Shown: in pieces, positions 25,454-48,459 of the stretch
How the letters are laid out: each line of letters opens with the position of its first letter
Position numbering within the stretch: the stretch's first letter is position 1
Source of the DNA: Cupriavidus gilardii
Lineage (GTDB): Bacteria > Pseudomonadota > Gammaproteobacteria > Burkholderiales > Burkholderiaceae
Direction of reading: 5' to 3'
Assembly (NCBI RefSeq): GCF_008801915.1
Contig: NZ_VZOV01000009.1
Span: 1 to 64,000, forward strand
Length of the DNA stretch: 64,000 nucleotides
Made by a program: the position numbers and the translations under genes
The notes under the pieces: model-generated
What the model saw: only the letters and a program-made list of their open reading frames with translations
What the model was told of the DNA's origin: nothing
The model's database searches: none

Positions 25454-25518
25454 TCTCGTGGAAGGCGGCGCCCCATCGCGAAGCCCCAATACGACCTGCC
25501 CGGCCTGGAGATTCCCCG

Positions 25519-26259
25519 TTGATTGCCGAACTCACGCCCTTCTTTCCCGGCCCGCTGCGGCGCTTCGGCGAAGGAGTCACCACGGCGCCGGCCGGCGTCG
25601 ATGCGGTGCCGGGCAGCGCGTTTGCCGAGCCCGCCGCCTTGCGGCAACGGCTGGCGGAATACCGCGACACGATCGCCGCCGAACACGAGCGCGCCCCTCC
25701 CGCCCTGGCGTCGTGGTGGGCCCGGCACTACTGCGTGGTGCTGGTGCCGCCCGTGCTGGTTGCGGCGGCTGCGCTCGGGCGGACCGTGCCGGTATCGCTG
25801 GACGAGGTCGATATCGCGTTCGACCCGGACGGGCTGGTGTCACGCATCCACCTGCGTTCGCCGACGCTCGGCCATGGCGCGGCAACGCTGGACGAAACGC
25901 TGGCCGCCATGACGCACCACCATCTGGCGCCGGTGTTCGCGACGCTGTCGGAGCTGACCCGTGCCTCGCCGCGCGTGCTGTGGAGCCACGCGGCCGAGTT
26001 CGTCCAATACGTCGGCATCAACCTGCTCGCCCACCCGGCGCTCGATCCCCGGCGTCGCGACACGCTGGCGCAATGGCTGCGCCAGGACAAGGGCGCGGAT
26101 GGCCGGCCGCACCCTTATCGCGCGGCCTACCTCGAGCGCCCGCAAGCGGACGGCGGCGAACGGCGGGTACGCCGCGTCTGCTGCCTGAAGTACCGGCTCG
26201 ACGGCGACGATTACTGCGGTACCTGCCCGCTGCGCGCCGAGTGCGCGGCATTGTGCTGA
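25519..26259 (+). CDS. fhuF: FhuF-type ferric-siderophore reductase with 2Fe-2S centre
   Basis: 246 aa from a TTG start with GGAG 8 nt upstream. The C-terminal Cys221-Cys222-x10-Cys233-x2-Cys236 arrangement is that of FhuF, whose unusual 2Fe-2S cluster uses these ligands. E. coli FhuF is about 262 residues. It reduces Fe(III) bound to hydroxamate siderophores in the cytoplasm, which fits the predicted hydroxyornithine hydroxamates. It is divergent from the receptor and directly upstream of the NRPS genes. Confidence 0.92.
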   Translation: MIAELTPFFPGPLRRFGEGVTTAPAGVDAVPGSAFAEPAALRQRLAEYRDTIAAEHERAPPALASWWARHYCVVLVPPVLVAAAALGRTVPVSLDEVDIAFDPDGLVSRIHLRSPTLGHGAATLDETLAAMTHHHLAPVFATLSELTRASPRVLWSHAAEFVQYVGINLLAHPALDPRRRDTLAQWLRQDKGADGRPHPYRAAYLERPQADGGERRVRRVCCLKYRLDGDDYCGTCPLRAECAALC

Positions 26260-26276
26260 TCGAAGCCACGCCACGC

Positions 26277-26301
26277 TAAATTCCCCGCTCCTCCCTTCGT
26301 C
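26277..26301 (+). promoter_or_regulatory. Iron-starvation sigma promoter (TAAAT-N16-CGTC) of the NRPS operon
   Basis: TAAAT at 26277-26281 and CGTC at 26298-26301, exactly 16 nt apart, 58 bp before the first NRPS ATG. Strict match to the PvdS/OrbS pattern. Confidence 0.85.
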
Positions 26302-26359
26302 TTCCTTCTGTCGGACGTGCTGGTGCAGCACCGGTCCATCGATTCGCAAAAGGACAGCA

Positions 26360-36022
<9,663 letters not shown>

Positions 36023-36026
36023 TCCA

Positions 36027-39000
36027 ATGAACGATCAGCAAGCGAGCCGGGAACTGATCCGGCGTTTCGTCGGCCTTCCGCCGGAGAAGCGGAAGATTTT
36101 GCTGGAGCGGCTGGGCCAGCAGGGCATTTCGCTGTCGGTACTGCCGATTACCTCCGACTGGCGACCGGCCACCAGCGATCTGCCGCTGTCCGCTGCACAA
36201 CAGCGGATGTGGTTCCTGTGGAAGCTGGACCCTGCCGGCAGCGCCTATCACCTCGCCGGCATGCTGCGTCTGCGTGGCCAGGTGGACGATGGCGCCCTGC
36301 AGCGGACCTTCGATGCACTGGTGGAGCGGCATGAGAGCCTGCGCACCACCTTCCATCAGGATGGGGAGCAGGCGGTACAGCGCATCCATCCGCCCGCTTC
36401 CCCGCCGATCGCCGTCAGCGATCTGCGCGACATCGATCCGACGCAGCGTGACGCCGCTGTGCAGTCGCTGGTCGACGCCGAGGCCCAGGGCCCGTTCGAC
36501 CTCGAACAAGGGCCGCTGCTGCGCGTGCGCCTGCTGCGCCTGGCCGACGACGACCACATCCTGCTGGTCACCATGCACCATATCGTCTCCGACGGCTGGT
36601 CGATGAACGTGGTGATCGACGAGTTCGCTCGGCTCTATGCCGGTTTCGTCAGCGGCCAGCCGCCGCAATTGGCGCCATTGCCAATCCAGTACGCCGACTA
36701 TGCGGCCTGGCAGAAGCAGTGGCTCGAGGCCGGGGAGCTGGAGCGGCAGCTGCGCTACTGGAAGTCGCATCTGGCGGACGACGGCACCGTGGTACTGGAA
36801 CTGCCGACCGACCGGCCCCGCCCGGCGGTGCCAAGCCATCGCGGCGGGGCCGTTGCGTTCTCGCTCGACCCCGACCTGTCGGCCGAACTCAGGGCATTGG
36901 CGCGTCGTGCCGACACCACGCTGTTTACCGTGCTGCTGGCCGCTTTCCAGGTCCTGCTCTACCGCTACACCGGTCAGCGCGACCTGCGCGTCGGCGTGCC
37001 GGTCGCCAACCGCAACCGCGTCGAAACGGAGGGCGTGGTCGGCTTCTTCGTCAATACGCAGGTGCTGCGCACCGAGATCGAAGGCAGCATGACCTTCGAC
37101 TCCGTGCTTGAGCGCGCCCGCGAGTCGGTGCTGCAAGCCCAGGCCCATCAGGAGCTACCATTCGAGCAACTGGTCGAGGCGCTGCAGCCCGAGCGCAATC
37201 TGTCGCACAACCCGCTGTTCCAGGTCATGCTGAACCATCAGCGGCGCGACCTGCGCGCGCTCGATCGCCTGCCCGGTCTGGTGCTGGAGAAGGTCGAGCG
37301 CACCGCCAACGCCGCCAAGGTCGATCTGGCGCTCGATACGCAGGAGGGCGAGCAGGGCCTCCTTCATGGCGTATTCGGCTATGCGGCCGATCTGTTCGAG
37401 CACGATACGGTCGAGCGTTTGCAGCGGCATTTCGTCGGCGTGTTGAAGCAGGTCGTCACGCGGCCTCAGGGTCGTATCGGAGAGTTGGACCTTCTCGACA
37501 TCGACGAGCAAGGTCAATGGCGTGACTGGAACACGCCCAACAGGCGGTTCTCTTCTGCAGAGCCGGTACATGTGGCCATCGCGCGCCAGGCGACCCAGCG
37601 CCCTGACGCCATTGCGATTCGCTGCGGCGGGGACGCCCTCAGCTATGGCGAGCTCGATGCCGCCGCCACGCGTCTGGCCTACGCATTGCACGCAGCCGGC
37701 GCGCGCCCGGAAACCGTCGTCGGCGTCGTGCTCGACCGCAGTCCGGAGCTGATCGTGCGGCTGCTCGCCACGCTGAAGGCCGGCGCCGCCTATCTGCCGC
37801 TGGACCCGGAATTGCCTGCTGCTCGACTTGCCCAGCTGCTGCAGGACGCCGGTGTCACGCTCGTGCTGACTTCTCGCGCGCTGATCGGGCGGTTCGATAC
37901 CGACCTGCCGCTCGTCGTCATGGACGACATCGGCGATCCGGCACCGATCCAACTGCCCGCCGTCGATCCGCGCCAGCTCGCCTACCTGATCTACACCTCG
38001 GGCTCCACTGGCACGCCCAAGGGCGTCGCCGTCGAGCACGGCCCCTTGGCCATGCACTGCCACGCCACGGTCGAACAGTACGGCATGGGACCGGACGATC
38101 GCGAGCTGCACTTCCTGTCGTTCAACTTCGACGGCGCCCACGAACGCTGGCTCGTGCCGCTGATCGCCGGTGCCCAGCTGGTGCTGCGCGACGACACCTT
38201 GTGGAGCGCCGAGCAGACCTTGGAGGTCATCGCTCGCGAAGGCGTGACCAATGCAGGCTTCCCGCCCGCCTATCTGCTACGCCTTGCGGAGGCGGCGACA
38301 GAGCCCGTACCACTGCGCCTGCTGTCCTTTGGCGGCGAAGCGATGTCGCGCGAGGCCTTTACCCGCATCAAGCAGAAGTTCCAGGCCGGCACGCTGATCA
38401 ATGGTTATGGGCCGACCGAGGCCGTGGTCACCCCGCTGGCGTGGGCTAGTCAACACGACACCGATTGCGCCAGCGCCTATGTGCCGATCGGCAGACCGGT
38501 GGGCGACCGCACGGCTTATGTGCTCGACGCCGACCTCAACCCGGTGCCGGTTGGCGTGGCCGGTGAGCTGTATATCGGCGGCCTCGGCCTCGCGCGCGGC
38601 TATGTCGGCAAACCGGGCCTGACCGCGGAGCGCTTTGTCCCCGACCCTTTCACCACCGGCGCCCGCATGTACCGGACCGGCGATCTGGTCCGCCGTTGTC
38701 GCGACGGCAGCATCGAATACGTCGGCCGGCTCGACCATCAGGTCAAGATCCGCGGCTATCGCATCGAACTCGGCGAGATCGAGGCGCGGCTGCGCGCGCA
38801 CGCAACCGTGCGCGAGGCCGTTGTGCTCGCGCACGACGGTCCGATCGGAAAGCAGCTGGTTGCCTACGTGGTTGCCAGACAGGACGCAACCGATCTCTGC
38901 GCCGAACTGCGCGCCTATCTGGAAGGCTGCCTGCCCACCTATATGGTCCCGGCGCACCTCATCGTGCTGGATCGGTTGCCGATCACGGCGAATGGCAAGC

Positions 39001-42000
39001 TGGACCGCCGTGCGCTGCCCGAGCCGGTGTGGGAGGCCAAGGGTTACGTCGCGCCGCGCAACGATATCGAAACGCTGCTCGCCGAGGTCTGGCAGGAGGT
39101 TCTCGGTGTCGAGCGCGTCGGCATTGCGGACAACTTCTTCGAGCTCGGCGGGGATTCGATCCTGTCGATCCAGGCCGTCAGCCGGGCGCGTCGCGTTGGC
39201 CTGCGCTTTACGCCCAAGGACCTGTTCCTGCATCAGACCGTACAGGCCCTGGCCCAGGTCGCCGCTCGCGACGAGGCCCGCCAGGCCATCGACGACACGC
39301 CGACCGGCGAGGTGCCGCTGTTGCCGATCCAACAGGCGTTCTTCGAGACGTCAATGCCGCAGCGCCACCATTGGAACCAATCCGTACTGCTGCACCCCCG
39401 GACGCCACTCGACCACGAAGCACTACAGCACGCGCTGCGTGAGGTGACTCGCCATCACGACGCGTTGCGGCTACGGTACCGGCAGACCGAGGGCGAATGG
39501 TCGCAGCACTACGCCGAGCCGGTAGAAAGCGAACTGCTGTGGCGCGAAGATGTCGCTGGTGTGGACGCCATCGACGAACACTGCACCCGCGCGCAACAAA
39601 GCCTCGACCTGCAACACGGCCCGCTGCTTCGCGCGCTGCAGCTTCGGCTGCCGGACGGCAGTGAGCGATTGCTGCTCGCTGTTCACCACCTCGTGATCGA
39701 TGGCGTCTCGTGGCGCGTCCTGCTTGAAGACCTCCAGCATGCGTACCGCCTTGCTCGCGATGGCGTGTCGATCGCCCTTCCGCCCAAGACGGCATCGTAC
39801 AAGGCCTGGGCGCAAGCATTGGCCCAGCACGCGAACTCGGACGATCTGATCCGGCAGGCCGACTACTGGCGCACCCAGCAAGGGCCGGAACTGCCTTGCG
39901 ATCGCGCGGCGGAAAACGATCGCATCGCCGACGCCGCCAGGCTGACCCTGCAACTGTCGCCGGCGCAGACGCAGCGGCTGCTGAAACAAGCGCCCGCGGC
40001 GTATCGCACGCAGATCAACGACCTGCTGCTGAGCGCGCTCGCACGAGCCGTAGGCCATTGGGCCGGCGTAGACCGGGCAGCCATCTTCCTGGAAGGCCAC
40101 GGCCGCGATGCGTTGTTCGAGAACGTGGACATCAGCCGCACCGTCGGCTGGTTCACCAGCCTGTTCCCCGTCGTTCTGCCGGTGCTTGACGACACCGGCG
40201 GCAGCATCAAGGCGGTCAAGGAGACCTTGCGCGGCATTCCCGATCACGGTATCAGCTATGGCCTGCTGCGGCATCTCGGACCGCAGGCGATCCGCGATCA
40301 GCTTGCTGCGCTCCGCCCGCCTCGCATTACGTTCAACTATCTGGGCCAGCTCGATGCTGGCGCCGGCGATGCGGCCCTGTTCGATCGCGCTGCCGAGTCT
40401 CCGGGCCAACCCATCTCGCCCGAAGCCCCGCTCGGCAACTGGATCACGATCAATGGACAGGTGACCGGCGGCGTGCTCTCGCTGGCGGTCAGCTTCAGCA
40501 CCGCTCGCTACCGGCATGACACCATCGCCTCGCTGGTAGAGGCCTATCGCGAGGCGCTGGAGACGACCATCGACCATTGCGTCAGCGTGCCGCCCGGCGC
40601 GCTGACGCCGTCCGACGTACCGCTCGCCGGTCTGACCCAGGATCAACTCGATCGCCTCGACGGCCGCCAGATCGAGGACCTGTATCCGCTGACGCCGATG
40701 CAGCACGGCATGCTGTTCCACTCGCTCTATGCGCCGGAGGCCGGGCTTTACGTCAACCAGCTCGCCATCACGCTCGACGGCCTCGACGCCGATCGCTTCG
40801 GCGCGGCCTGGGACGACACGGTCGCACGGCACGAGATCCTGCGTACCGGCTTTGTCTGGATCGAGGGGCAGGCCATGCAGGCGGTCTATCGGCAGGTCCC
40901 TTCGCCGGTGCGCATCGATGCGCAGCAGCATTGGAACGAATCCGAGTGCGAGGACGTCGCGCTCGCGGAACGGAAACAGGCCTTCTCGCTCGATACGCCT
41001 CCGCTGATGCGCGTGCGCCTGCTTCGACTCGGCGCAAACCGCTACCGCATGATCTGGACCAGCCACCATCTGCTGCTCGATGGCTGGAGCACGGCCCGAT
41101 TGATCGGCGAAGTCCTGCAGCGCTACCACGGCCAGCCGGTCGAGGCGCCCGCCTCGCGCTATCGCGACCACATCGCCTGGCTGCAGACGCACGACGTCGC
41201 CGCCAGCGAATCGTTCTGGCGCCAGCGGCTGCAAACGCTCGACGAGCCGACCCGTCTGGCGTCTGCCCTTCCCGCGCCGGATGCCGGCATCGGCCACGCC
41301 GCCTGCCGAACCAGCCTCGATGCCGACGCCCTCGCCCGCCTCCAGCGCAGCGCCGCCAGCCAGCACCTGACGCTGAACACGCTGCTGCAGGCGGCCTGGG
41401 TCATCGTGCTGCAGCGCTATATCGGACGGCGTGCCGTCGCCTTCGGCGCCACGGTGGCCGGACGGCCGGCGGCACTGCCCGGTGCTGAAGCGATGCTCGG
41501 CCTGTTCATCAATACGCTGCCGGTGATCCAGGCGCCTGCGCCCGACCAGTCCGTCGCCGACTGGCTGCAGGCGCTGCAAGCGGAGAACCTGGCGCTGCGC
41601 GAGCACGAACACGTGCCGCTGTACGAAATCCAGCGCTGGGCCGGTCAAGGCGGGCAGGCGCTGTTCGATTCGATCCTGGTGTTCGAGAACTACCCGGTCG
41701 ATGCGGCGCTGCGCCAGCGCGAGCAGAACGGCCTGAAGCTCGGCGAAGTCAGCCATGCCGCGACCACCAACTATCCACTGACGCTGGTGGTCTCAGCTGG
41801 CGCGACGCTCGATATCGGTTGCAGCTATCAATGCGATCTCTTCACGCATGCGGCGGTCCAGCAATTGCAGCGGCACTATCTGGCTGTGCTGGAGCAGATT
41901 GCCTCGGCGCCGCACGCTCGCGTCGGCGAACTGCGGTTTGCCAGCGGAGACGACGGAATGCTGGTGGGCGAGTCGCCGGGCACTGAAGCAACCGATGTGC

Positions 42001-43778
42001 AGACTGCCGCAGCCGATGTGCTGACCGCCTGGCGGCGCAGTGTCGTGGCGGATCCTTCTGCCATTGCGTTGCGATACGAGGAACAGACGCTGACGCGCGG
42101 CGAGACAGATCGGTTGGCCAATGGGATTGCGGCGGGGCTGGTCGAGCGGAGTGTCGGGCGGGAGATGCGGGTTGGACTCTGCGTCGAGCGTTCGCCGGCA
42201 TTCGTCACCGGCCTGCTTGGCATCCTGAAGGCGGGCGCCGTCTGCGTACCGCTCGACCCAGCACAGCCGGCCGAACGCTTGCGGCAGTTGCTGGACGATG
42301 CTGCCGCAAGCGTTGTCGTCGGTTCCGTGCCGGGGTTCGATTGCCTCGATCCCGCCTTGGTGGCACCGTTGGACGAGGCGCCCGCTGTCTCGCTGCTTCG
42401 AGGTCAGGCCGCTTACCTGATCTACACCTCGGGCTCCACCGGCACCCCGAAGGGCGTGCTGGTCAGCCACGATGCGCTCGCGCACTACGTCTCCGGCGTG
42501 CTGCACCGGCTCGAGCTGCCGGCCGATGCCTCGATGGCGATGGTCTCGACCACCGCCGCCGACCTCGGCCATACCGTGCTGTTCGGCGCTCTCTGCAGCG
42601 GCCGCACCTTGCATCTGATCTCGCGCGAGCGCGGCTTCGATCCCGATCGTTTCGCGGAATACATGGCGCGGCACCGCGTTGGCGTACTGAAGATCGTTCC
42701 CAGCCATCTACGCGGTCTGTTGCAGGGCCGGCAGCCTGCCGATGGCTTGCCCGAGCGGGCGCTGATCCTCGGCGGTGAGGCCACCTCCGCCGAACTGGCT
42801 CGCACAGTCCGCGACCTGAAACCGCACTGCCGGTTGTTCAATCACTACGGGCCCACGGAGACGACCGTCGGCGTACTGACACATGAAGCGGTGACCTTGC
42901 CCGAACGGCAGCTGCCCACCGGCACGCCGCTGCCCGGCTCCCGCGTCTATGTGCTCGACGCCGACCTGAACCCGGTGCCGGCCGGCATCGTCGGCGAGCT
43001 CTATATCGCCGGACCGCAGTTGGCTCGCGGCTACCTCGATCGCCCCGGGTTGACCGCCGAGCGCTTCGTGCCCGATCCCTTCACCGACGGCGCGCGGATG
43101 TACCGCACCGGCGACCGCGTCAGGCAGGACGCGCAAGGCCGCATCGAATACCTCGGCCGCCAGGACGAACAGGTCAAGATCCGCGGCTACCGCGTCGAAC
43201 TCGGCGAGATTGCCCATCTGCTGCGCTCGCAGCCGGGCGTCAAGGATGCCGCCGTGATCGTTCATGAGGAGCGGTTGGTGGCCTACTGCGTGCCGCAGGG
43301 CACAGACACCACGACGCTGAAAGCCGAGCTCAAGGCGCAACTGCCCGATCACATGGTCCCGGCCCAGCTGATCGCGCTCGACCGGCTCCCGGTCACGCCC
43401 AACGGCAAGCTCGATCGCCGCGCGCTGCCCGCGCCGGTCTGGGAAACGCAAGGCCACGTCGCCCCGCGCAACGAGATCGAGGCGCTGCTGGCGCAGGTCT
43501 GGCAGGAGGTGCTTGGCGTCGAACAGGTCGGCATCCACGACAACTTTTTCGATCTCGGCGGCCATTCACTGCTGGTCACGCGCCTGGCGGCGTTGGTCAA
43601 CGCACGTCTGTCGGCGGCAGTCCCGCTACGCGTCTACTTCGAATCGTCGACGCTCGCCGAAATGGCAGCCAGCATAGAAGCGACGAATGGCAATCCGAAC
43701 ATGCGAGAGAAGGCCGCCGAAGCAGAAGGCTGGGCCGACATGGACGCGTGGCTGGACACGCTGGAGACAGAAGCATGA
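36027..43778 (+). CDS. NRPS 2: C-A(hOrn)-T-E-C-A(Asp)-T
   Basis: 2583 aa, starting 4 bp after NRPS 1. Domains: N-terminal helical lead-in, LCL-type C (HHIVSDG 184-190), A3 (core from 657, hOrn-type pocket identical to A2), T (Ser1044), E (HHLVIDG 1220-1226), C after E (HHLLLDG 1680-1686), A4 (core from 2134, Asp-type pocket identical to A1), T (Ser2514). The C-domain types fit the chirality expected from the previous module: LCL after the L-terminated NRPS 1 and DCL after the internal E. It should add D-hOrn then L-Asp. The acidic C-terminus ([17 protein letters not shown]) is a likely docking element. Its DNA is very similar to other modules of the locus. Confidence 0.95.
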   Translation: MNDQQASRELIRRFVGLPPEKRKILLERLGQQGISLSVLPITSDWRPATSDLPLSAAQQRMWFLWKLDPAGSAYHLAGMLRLRGQVDDGALQRTFDALVERHESLRTTFHQDGEQAVQRIHPPASPPIAVSDLRDIDPTQRDAAVQSLVDAEAQGPFDLEQGPLLRVRLLRLADDDHILLVTMHHIVSDGWSMNVVIDEFARLYAGFVSGQPPQLAPLPIQYADYAAWQKQWLEAGELERQLRYWKSHLADDGTVVLELPTDRPRPAVPSHRGGAVAFSLDPDLSAELRALARRADTTLFTVLLAAFQVLLYRYTGQRDLRVGVPVANRNRVETEGVVGFFVNTQVLRTEIEGSMTFDSVLERARESVLQAQAHQELPFEQLVEALQPERNLSHNPLFQVMLNHQRRDLRALDRLPGLVLEKVERTANAAKVDLALDTQEGEQGLLHGVFGYAADLFEHDTVERLQRHFVGVLKQVVTRPQGRIGELDLLDIDEQGQWRDWNTPNRRFSSAEPVHVAIARQATQRPDAIAIRCGGDALSYGELDAAATRLAYALHAAGARPETVVGVVLDRSPELIVRLLATLKAGAAYLPLDPELPAARLAQLLQDAGVTLVLTSRALIGRFDTDLPLVVMDDIGDPAPIQLPAVDPRQLAYLIYTSGSTGTPKGVAVEHGPLAMHCHATVEQYGMGPDDRELHFLSFNFDGAHERWLVPLIAGAQLVLRDDTLWSAEQTLEVIAREGVTNAGFPPAYLLRLAEAATEPVPLRLLSFGGEAMSREAFTRIKQKFQAGTLINGYGPTEAVVTPLAWASQHDTDCASAYVPIGRPVGDRTAYVLDADLNPVPVGVAGELYIGGLGLARGYVGKPGLTAERFVPDPFTTGARMYRTGDLVRRCRDGSIEYVGRLDHQVKIRGYRIELGEIEARLRAHATVREAVVLAHDGPIGKQLVAYVVARQDATDLCAELRAYLEGCLPTYMVPAHLIVLDRLPITANGKLDRRALPEPVWEAKGYVAPRNDIETLLAEVWQEVLGVERVGIADNFFELGGDSILSIQAVSRARRVGLRFTPKDLFLHQTVQALAQVAARDEARQAIDDTPTGEVPLLPIQQAFFETSMPQRHHWNQSVLLHPRTPLDHEALQHALREVTRHHDALRLRYRQTEGEWSQHYAEPVESELLWREDVAGVDAIDEHCTRAQQSLDLQHGPLLRALQLRLPDGSERLLLAVHHLVIDGVSWRVLLEDLQHAYRLARDGVSIALPPKTASYKAWAQALAQHANSDDLIRQADYWRTQQGPELPCDRAAENDRIADAARLTLQLSPAQTQRLLKQAPAAYRTQINDLLLSALARAVGHWAGVDRAAIFLEGHGRDALFENVDISRTVGWFTSLFPVVLPVLDDTGGSIKAVKETLRGIPDHGISYGLLRHLGPQAIRDQLAALRPPRITFNYLGQLDAGAGDAALFDRAAESPGQPISPEAPLGNWITINGQVTGGVLSLAVSFSTARYRHDTIASLVEAYREALETTIDHCVSVPPGALTPSDVPLAGLTQDQLDRLDGRQIEDLYPLTPMQHGMLFHSLYAPEAGLYVNQLAITLDGLDADRFGAAWDDTVARHEILRTGFVWIEGQAMQAVYRQVPSPVRIDAQQHWNESECEDVALAERKQAFSLDTPPLMRVRLLRLGANRYRMIWTSHHLLLDGWSTARLIGEVLQRYHGQPVEAPASRYRDHIAWLQTHDVAASESFWRQRLQTLDEPTRLASALPAPDAGIGHAACRTSLDADALARLQRSAASQHLTLNTLLQAAWVIVLQRYIGRRAVAFGATVAGRPAALPGAEAMLGLFINTLPVIQAPAPDQSVADWLQALQAENLALREHEHVPLYEIQRWAGQGGQALFDSILVFENYPVDAALRQREQNGLKLGEVSHAATTNYPLTLVVSAGATLDIGCSYQCDLFTHAAVQQLQRHYLAVLEQIASAPHARVGELRFASGDDGMLVGESPGTEATDVQTAAADVLTAWRRSVVADPSAIALRYEEQTLTRGETDRLANGIAAGLVERSVGREMRVGLCVERSPAFVTGLLGILKAGAVCVPLDPAQPAERLRQLLDDAAASVVVGSVPGFDCLDPALVAPLDEAPAVSLLRGQAAYLIYTSGSTGTPKGVLVSHDALAHYVSGVLHRLELPADASMAMVSTTAADLGHTVLFGALCSGRTLHLISRERGFDPDRFAEYMARHRVGVLKIVPSHLRGLLQGRQPADGLPERALILGGEATSAELARTVRDLKPHCRLFNHYGPTETTVGVLTHEAVTLPERQLPTGTPLPGSRVYVLDADLNPVPAGIVGELYIAGPQLARGYLDRPGLTAERFVPDPFTDGARMYRTGDRVRQDAQGRIEYLGRQDEQVKIRGYRVELGEIAHLLRSQPGVKDAAVIVHEERLVAYCVPQGTDTTTLKAELKAQLPDHMVPAQLIALDRLPVTPNGKLDRRALPAPVWETQGHVAPRNEIEALLAQVWQEVLGVEQVGIHDNFFDLGGHSLLVTRLAALVNARLSAAVPLRVYFESSTLAEMAASIEATNGNPNMREKAAEAEGWADMDAWLDTLETEA

Positions 43779-46700
43779 GCATTGACAAACTCCGTCTCGC
43801 ACAACGGTTCGCCAGCCTGTCGCCCGAGGGACAGCAGCGATTCATCGATGAGCTGAAGGCCCGCGGCATGGACTTCGGACGACTGCCGATCGCGGCGCGC
43901 GGGCGTAGTGAGGCCGCGCTGTCCTATGCGCAGCAACGGCTTTGGTTCCTGTGGCAATTGGAGCGCAGCAGCGGCCTGTACAACATTCCGCGCGCCGTGC
44001 GGCTGCGCGGCACGCTCGATCGGTTGGCACTGCATCGGACCTTCGACGCACTGGTGGAACGGCACGATAGCTTGCGCACGACCTTCCATCAGCAAGACGA
44101 GCAAGCGGTGCAGCGCATTCACCCGCCTTCACCGCTGCCGATCGCCATCAGCGATCTGCGCGACATCGATCCGGCGCAGCGTGACGCTGCTGTGCAATCG
44201 ATGGTCGACGCCGAGGCCCAGGCCCCGTTCGACCTCGAACAAGGGCCGCTGTTGCGCGTGCGCCTGCTGCGCCTGGCCGACGACGACCACATCCTGCTGG
44301 TCACCATGCACCATATCGTCTCCGACGGCTGGTCGATGAACGTGGTGATCGACGAGTTCGCTCGGCTCTATGCCGGTTTCGTCAGCGGCCAGCCGCCGCA
44401 ATTGGCGCCATTGCCGATCCAGTATGCCGACTATGCGGCCTGGCAGAAGCAGTGGCTCGAGGCCGGGGAGCTGGAGCGGCAACTGCGCTACTGGAAGTCG
44501 CATCTGGCCGACGATGGCACCGTGGTACTGGAGCTGCCGACCGACCGGTCTCGCCCGGCGGGGCCGAGCCATCGTGGCGGTGCGGTGTCGTTCTCGCTCG
44601 ACCCCGACCTCTCGGCCGAACTCAGGGCATTGGCGCGTCGTGCCGACACCACGCTGTTTACCGTGCTGCTGGCCGCCTTCCAGGTCCTGCTCTACCGCCA
44701 CACCGGTCAGCGCGACCTGCGCGTCGGTGTGCCGGTGGCCAACCGCAACCGCGTCGAAACGGAGGGCGTGGTCGGCTTCTTCGTCAATACGCAGGTGCTG
44801 CGCACCGAGATCGAAGGCAGCATGACCTTCGACTCCGTGCTTGAGCGCGCCCGCGAATCGGTACTGCAAGCCCAGGCCCATCAGGAGCTGCCATTCGAGC
44901 AACTGGTCGAGGCGCTGCAGCCCGAGCGCAATCTGTCGCACAACCCGCTGTTCCAGGTCATGCTGAACCATCAGCGGCGCGACCTGCGCGCGCTCGATCG
45001 CCTGCCCGGTCTGGTGCTGGACAAGGTCGAGCGCACCGCCAACGCCGCCAAGGTCGATCTGGCGCTCGATACGCAGGAGGACCAGCATGGCGTCCTCAGC
45101 GGCGTGTTCGGCTATGCCGCCGATCTGTTCGACCACGATACGGTCGAGCGTTTGCAGCGGCACTATGTCGGCGTGCTGCGTTCGGTGACGGACGATCCGG
45201 CCATCTCGATCGCCGCGATCCCGCTGCTGCTTGCGGACGAGCAACGGCAGTGGATCGGTTGGAGTACTGCCGATCGCCGCTTCTCGGCTGCCGACCCGGT
45301 TCACGTGGCCATCGCGCGTCAGGCGACCCAGCGCCCGGACGCCATTGCGATTCGCTGCGGCGGACACGTCCTCAGCTATGGCGAGCTCGATGCCGCTGCC
45401 ACGCGCCTGGCCTACGCATTGCACGCAGCCGGCGCGCGCCCCGAGGCCGTCGTCGGCGTCGTGCTCGACCGCAGTCCCGACCTGATCGTGCGCTTGCTCG
45501 CCACGCTGAAGGCTGGCGCCGCCTATCTGCCGCTGGACCCGGAACTGCCGGCTGCACGACTTGCCCAGCTGCTGCAGGACGCCGGTGTCAAGCTCGTGCT
45601 GACTTCTCGCGCGCTGATCGGGCGGATCGATACCGACCTGCCGCTCGTCGTCATGGAGGACATTGGCGATCCGGCACCGATCCAACTCCCCGCCGTCGAT
45701 CCGCGCCAGCTCGCCTACCTGATCTACACCTCCGGCTCCACCGGCACCCCGAAGGGCGTCGCCGTCGAACACGGCCCTTTGGCCATGCACTGCCACGCCA
45801 CGGTCGAGCAGTACGGCATGGGACCGGACGATCGCGAGCTGCACTTCCTGTCTTTCAACTTCGACGGCGCGCACGAACGCTGGCTGGTACCGCTGATCGC
45901 CGGTGCCCAGCTGGTGCTGCGCGACGACGCCTTGTGGAGCGCCGAGCAGACCTTGGAGGTCATCGCCCGCGAAGGCGTGACCAACGCCGGCTTCCCGCCC
46001 GCCTACTTGCTTCGGTTGGCCGAAGCCGCCACCGAACCGGTGCCGCTGCGCCTGCTGTCCTTTGGCGGCGAAGCGATGTCGCGCGAGGCCTTTGCCCGGA
46101 TCAAGCAGAAGTTCCAGGCCGGCACGCTGATCAATGGTTATGGGCCGACCGAGGCCGTGGTCACCCCGCTGGCGTGGGTCAGTCAACACGACACCGACTG
46201 CCCGAGCGCCTATGTGCCGATCGGCAGACGGGTGGGCGACCGCACGGCTTATGTGCTCGACGCCGACCTGAACCCGGTGCCGGTCGGTGTTGCCGGCGAG
46301 CTGTATATCGGCGGGCTGGGCCTGGCGCGCGGGTATGTCGGCCGGCCGGGACTGACCGCCGAGCGCTTCGTGCCGGATCCGTTCGCCTCTGGCGCACGGA
46401 TGTACCGCACCGGCGATCTGGTCCGGCGTTGTCGCGACGGCAGCATCGAATACGTCGGCCGGCTCGACCATCAGGTCAAGATCCGCGGCTATCGCATCGA
46501 ACTCGGCGAGATCGAGGCGCGGCTGCGCGCACACGCAACCGTGCGGGAAGCGGTGGTCGTCGCCCACGATGGGCCGAGCGGCAAGCAGTTGATCGCCTAT
46601 GTCGTGCCGGACCAAGGCGAGGGAGAGGTCGCGGCGCCGCTGAAGGCATATCTGGAAAGCGTCCTGCCGCCCTATATGGTGCCCCCGCAGATCGTGCCGC

Positions 46701-48409
46701 TGAACCAGTTGCCGGTCACGTCCACCGGCAAGCTCGATCGCCGCGCCCTCCCCGAGCCCGTATGGGAAGTCCAGGGCTACGTCGCTGCGACCAACGACGT
46801 CGAAGCGAGGCTGATCCAGGTCTGGCAGGAGGTGCTGGGTATCGAGCGAGTCGGCGTCACCGACAACTTCTTCGAGCTCGGGGGCGACTCGATCCTGTCG
46901 ATCCAGGCGGTCAGCAAGGCGCGCCGCGTTGGCCTGCGCTTCACGCCCAAGGATCTGTTCCTGCATCAGACCGTGCAGGCTCTGGCCCGCACGGCGACGC
47001 GCGAGGATACGGAACGGCCCGTCGAAGACAAGCCCACCGGTCAGGTGCCGCTGCTGCCGATCCAGCGATGGTTCTTCGAAACGCCGATGCCTAATCGCCA
47101 TCATTGGAACCAGTCGGTATTGCTCAAGCCCGTTGGTCCGATCGACCCGCCGGCGCTACGCCAGGCGCTTCAAGCCCTCGTCGCCCATCACGACGCCTTG
47201 CGCCTGCGCTATCGGCAGTTCGATGGCCAATGGCGGCAGCATTACGCCGTGCACGAGGATCACGAACTGCTGTGGCAGCAGGAGGTGCCCGACATCGCCG
47301 CCATGACGGATCGTTGCAGCGATGCCCAGCGAAGCCTGGACCTCGAACAGGGACCATTGCTGCGTGCGTTGCACGTTCGACTACCCGACGGCAGCGAGCG
47401 GCTGCTGCTCGCGGTCCATCATCTGGTCGTCGATGGGGTGTCATGGCGGATCCTGATGGAGGACCTGCAGCAAGCGTATCGCCTCGCACGGCAAGGGGAA
47501 TCGATCGCGCTTCCGCCGAAGACGGCGTCGTACAAGACGTGGGCCGAGACCCTGGCGGAACACGCCCACAGTGACGCGATGCGGCGGCAAGCGGACTACT
47601 GGCTGTCGCAACCGGATGTGCCCGCGTTGATGCCCGATCACGACACGCCAGCGCTGGCTGTCGATGGCCGGCAGCACACGGTCCGCCTGGACGCGGCGCG
47701 CACCACGCAACTGCTGCAACAGGCCCACGGCGCCTATCGCACCCGCATCAACGACCTGCTGCTGGCCGCGGTTGCGCGTGCCGTTGGCGCATGGACGCAG
47801 CGGCCGCGCGTCGCGATCCAGCTGGAAGGGCATGGACGGGAAACGTTCGCCGAATCGGTCGACATCAGCCGCACGGTGGGCTGGTTCACCACGGTGTTCC
47901 CCGTCGTGCTGCCGGTCGCTCCCGATATCGGCGACACCATCAAGCAGGTCAAGGAAACCTTGCGTGCGATTCCCGACAACGGCATCGGCTATGGGTTGTT
48001 GCGCCATCTGGGGCCCGCCGAGATCCAGTCCGAGCTGGCGCGCCGGCCGGAGCCCCGCATCACCTTCAACTATCTGGGGCAATTCGACCAGACCGCCGGC
48101 GAGGACGCCGACTTTGCGCTGACCGACGAACCGAGCGGCGGGAGCCGCGATGCGCACGCCCCGCTCGGCAACGCGCTGACCATCAATGGCCAGGTATTCG
48201 GCGCCGAGCTGGTCCTGAAACTCGGCTACAGCTGCAAACAGTTCGAGTCCGCCACCATCGAGCGCCTGGGCGATGCGCTCCGCCGCGAACTGGAAGCCGT
48301 CATCGAGCACTGCCTCTGTCAGGACAACCACGGCATGACGCCATCCGATCTGGTCAATGTCCAGATCGACCAGGGCGCGCTCGACGCGCTGCTCGATAAC
48401 GTGCTCTGA
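43775..48409 (+). CDS. NRPS 3: C-A(hOrn)-T-E, single-module subunit ending in an epimerase
   Basis: 1544 aa. The ATG overlaps the NRPS 2 stop (ATGA) and has GGAGACAG upstream, so it is translationally coupled. Domains: LCL-type C (HHIVSDG 179-185), A5 (core from 652; pocket D-G-E-G-S-G-G-V-T-K as in A2 and A3), T (Ser1039), terminal E (HHLVVDG 1215-1221, and [15 protein letters not shown]). It should add D-hOrn and hand the chain to NRPS 4, whose first C domain is of the post-epimerisation type. The open frame begins 27 bp earlier but has no start support. Confidence 0.95.
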   Translation: MSIDKLRLAQRFASLSPEGQQRFIDELKARGMDFGRLPIAARGRSEAALSYAQQRLWFLWQLERSSGLYNIPRAVRLRGTLDRLALHRTFDALVERHDSLRTTFHQQDEQAVQRIHPPSPLPIAISDLRDIDPAQRDAAVQSMVDAEAQAPFDLEQGPLLRVRLLRLADDDHILLVTMHHIVSDGWSMNVVIDEFARLYAGFVSGQPPQLAPLPIQYADYAAWQKQWLEAGELERQLRYWKSHLADDGTVVLELPTDRSRPAGPSHRGGAVSFSLDPDLSAELRALARRADTTLFTVLLAAFQVLLYRHTGQRDLRVGVPVANRNRVETEGVVGFFVNTQVLRTEIEGSMTFDSVLERARESVLQAQAHQELPFEQLVEALQPERNLSHNPLFQVMLNHQRRDLRALDRLPGLVLDKVERTANAAKVDLALDTQEDQHGVLSGVFGYAADLFDHDTVERLQRHYVGVLRSVTDDPAISIAAIPLLLADEQRQWIGWSTADRRFSAADPVHVAIARQATQRPDAIAIRCGGHVLSYGELDAAATRLAYALHAAGARPEAVVGVVLDRSPDLIVRLLATLKAGAAYLPLDPELPAARLAQLLQDAGVKLVLTSRALIGRIDTDLPLVVMEDIGDPAPIQLPAVDPRQLAYLIYTSGSTGTPKGVAVEHGPLAMHCHATVEQYGMGPDDRELHFLSFNFDGAHERWLVPLIAGAQLVLRDDALWSAEQTLEVIAREGVTNAGFPPAYLLRLAEAATEPVPLRLLSFGGEAMSREAFARIKQKFQAGTLINGYGPTEAVVTPLAWVSQHDTDCPSAYVPIGRRVGDRTAYVLDADLNPVPVGVAGELYIGGLGLARGYVGRPGLTAERFVPDPFASGARMYRTGDLVRRCRDGSIEYVGRLDHQVKIRGYRIELGEIEARLRAHATVREAVVVAHDGPSGKQLIAYVVPDQGEGEVAAPLKAYLESVLPPYMVPPQIVPLNQLPVTSTGKLDRRALPEPVWEVQGYVAATNDVEARLIQVWQEVLGIERVGVTDNFFELGGDSILSIQAVSKARRVGLRFTPKDLFLHQTVQALARTATREDTERPVEDKPTGQVPLLPIQRWFFETPMPNRHHWNQSVLLKPVGPIDPPALRQALQALVAHHDALRLRYRQFDGQWRQHYAVHEDHELLWQQEVPDIAAMTDRCSDAQRSLDLEQGPLLRALHVRLPDGSERLLLAVHHLVVDGVSWRILMEDLQQAYRLARQGESIALPPKTASYKTWAETLAEHAHSDAMRRQADYWLSQPDVPALMPDHDTPALAVDGRQHTVRLDAARTTQLLQQAHGAYRTRINDLLLAAVARAVGAWTQRPRVAIQLEGHGRETFAESVDISRTVGWFTTVFPVVLPVAPDIGDTIKQVKETLRAIPDNGIGYGLLRHLGPAEIQSELARRPEPRITFNYLGQFDQTAGEDADFALTDEPSGGSRDAHAPLGNALTINGQVFGAELVLKLGYSCKQFESATIERLGDALRRELEAVIEHCLCQDNHGMTPSDLVNVQIDQGALDALLDNVL

Positions 48410-48459
48410 ACCGAGCTCCAGAACGAGCTCTATACCGCTTGCTGCCTTTGAACCCAACC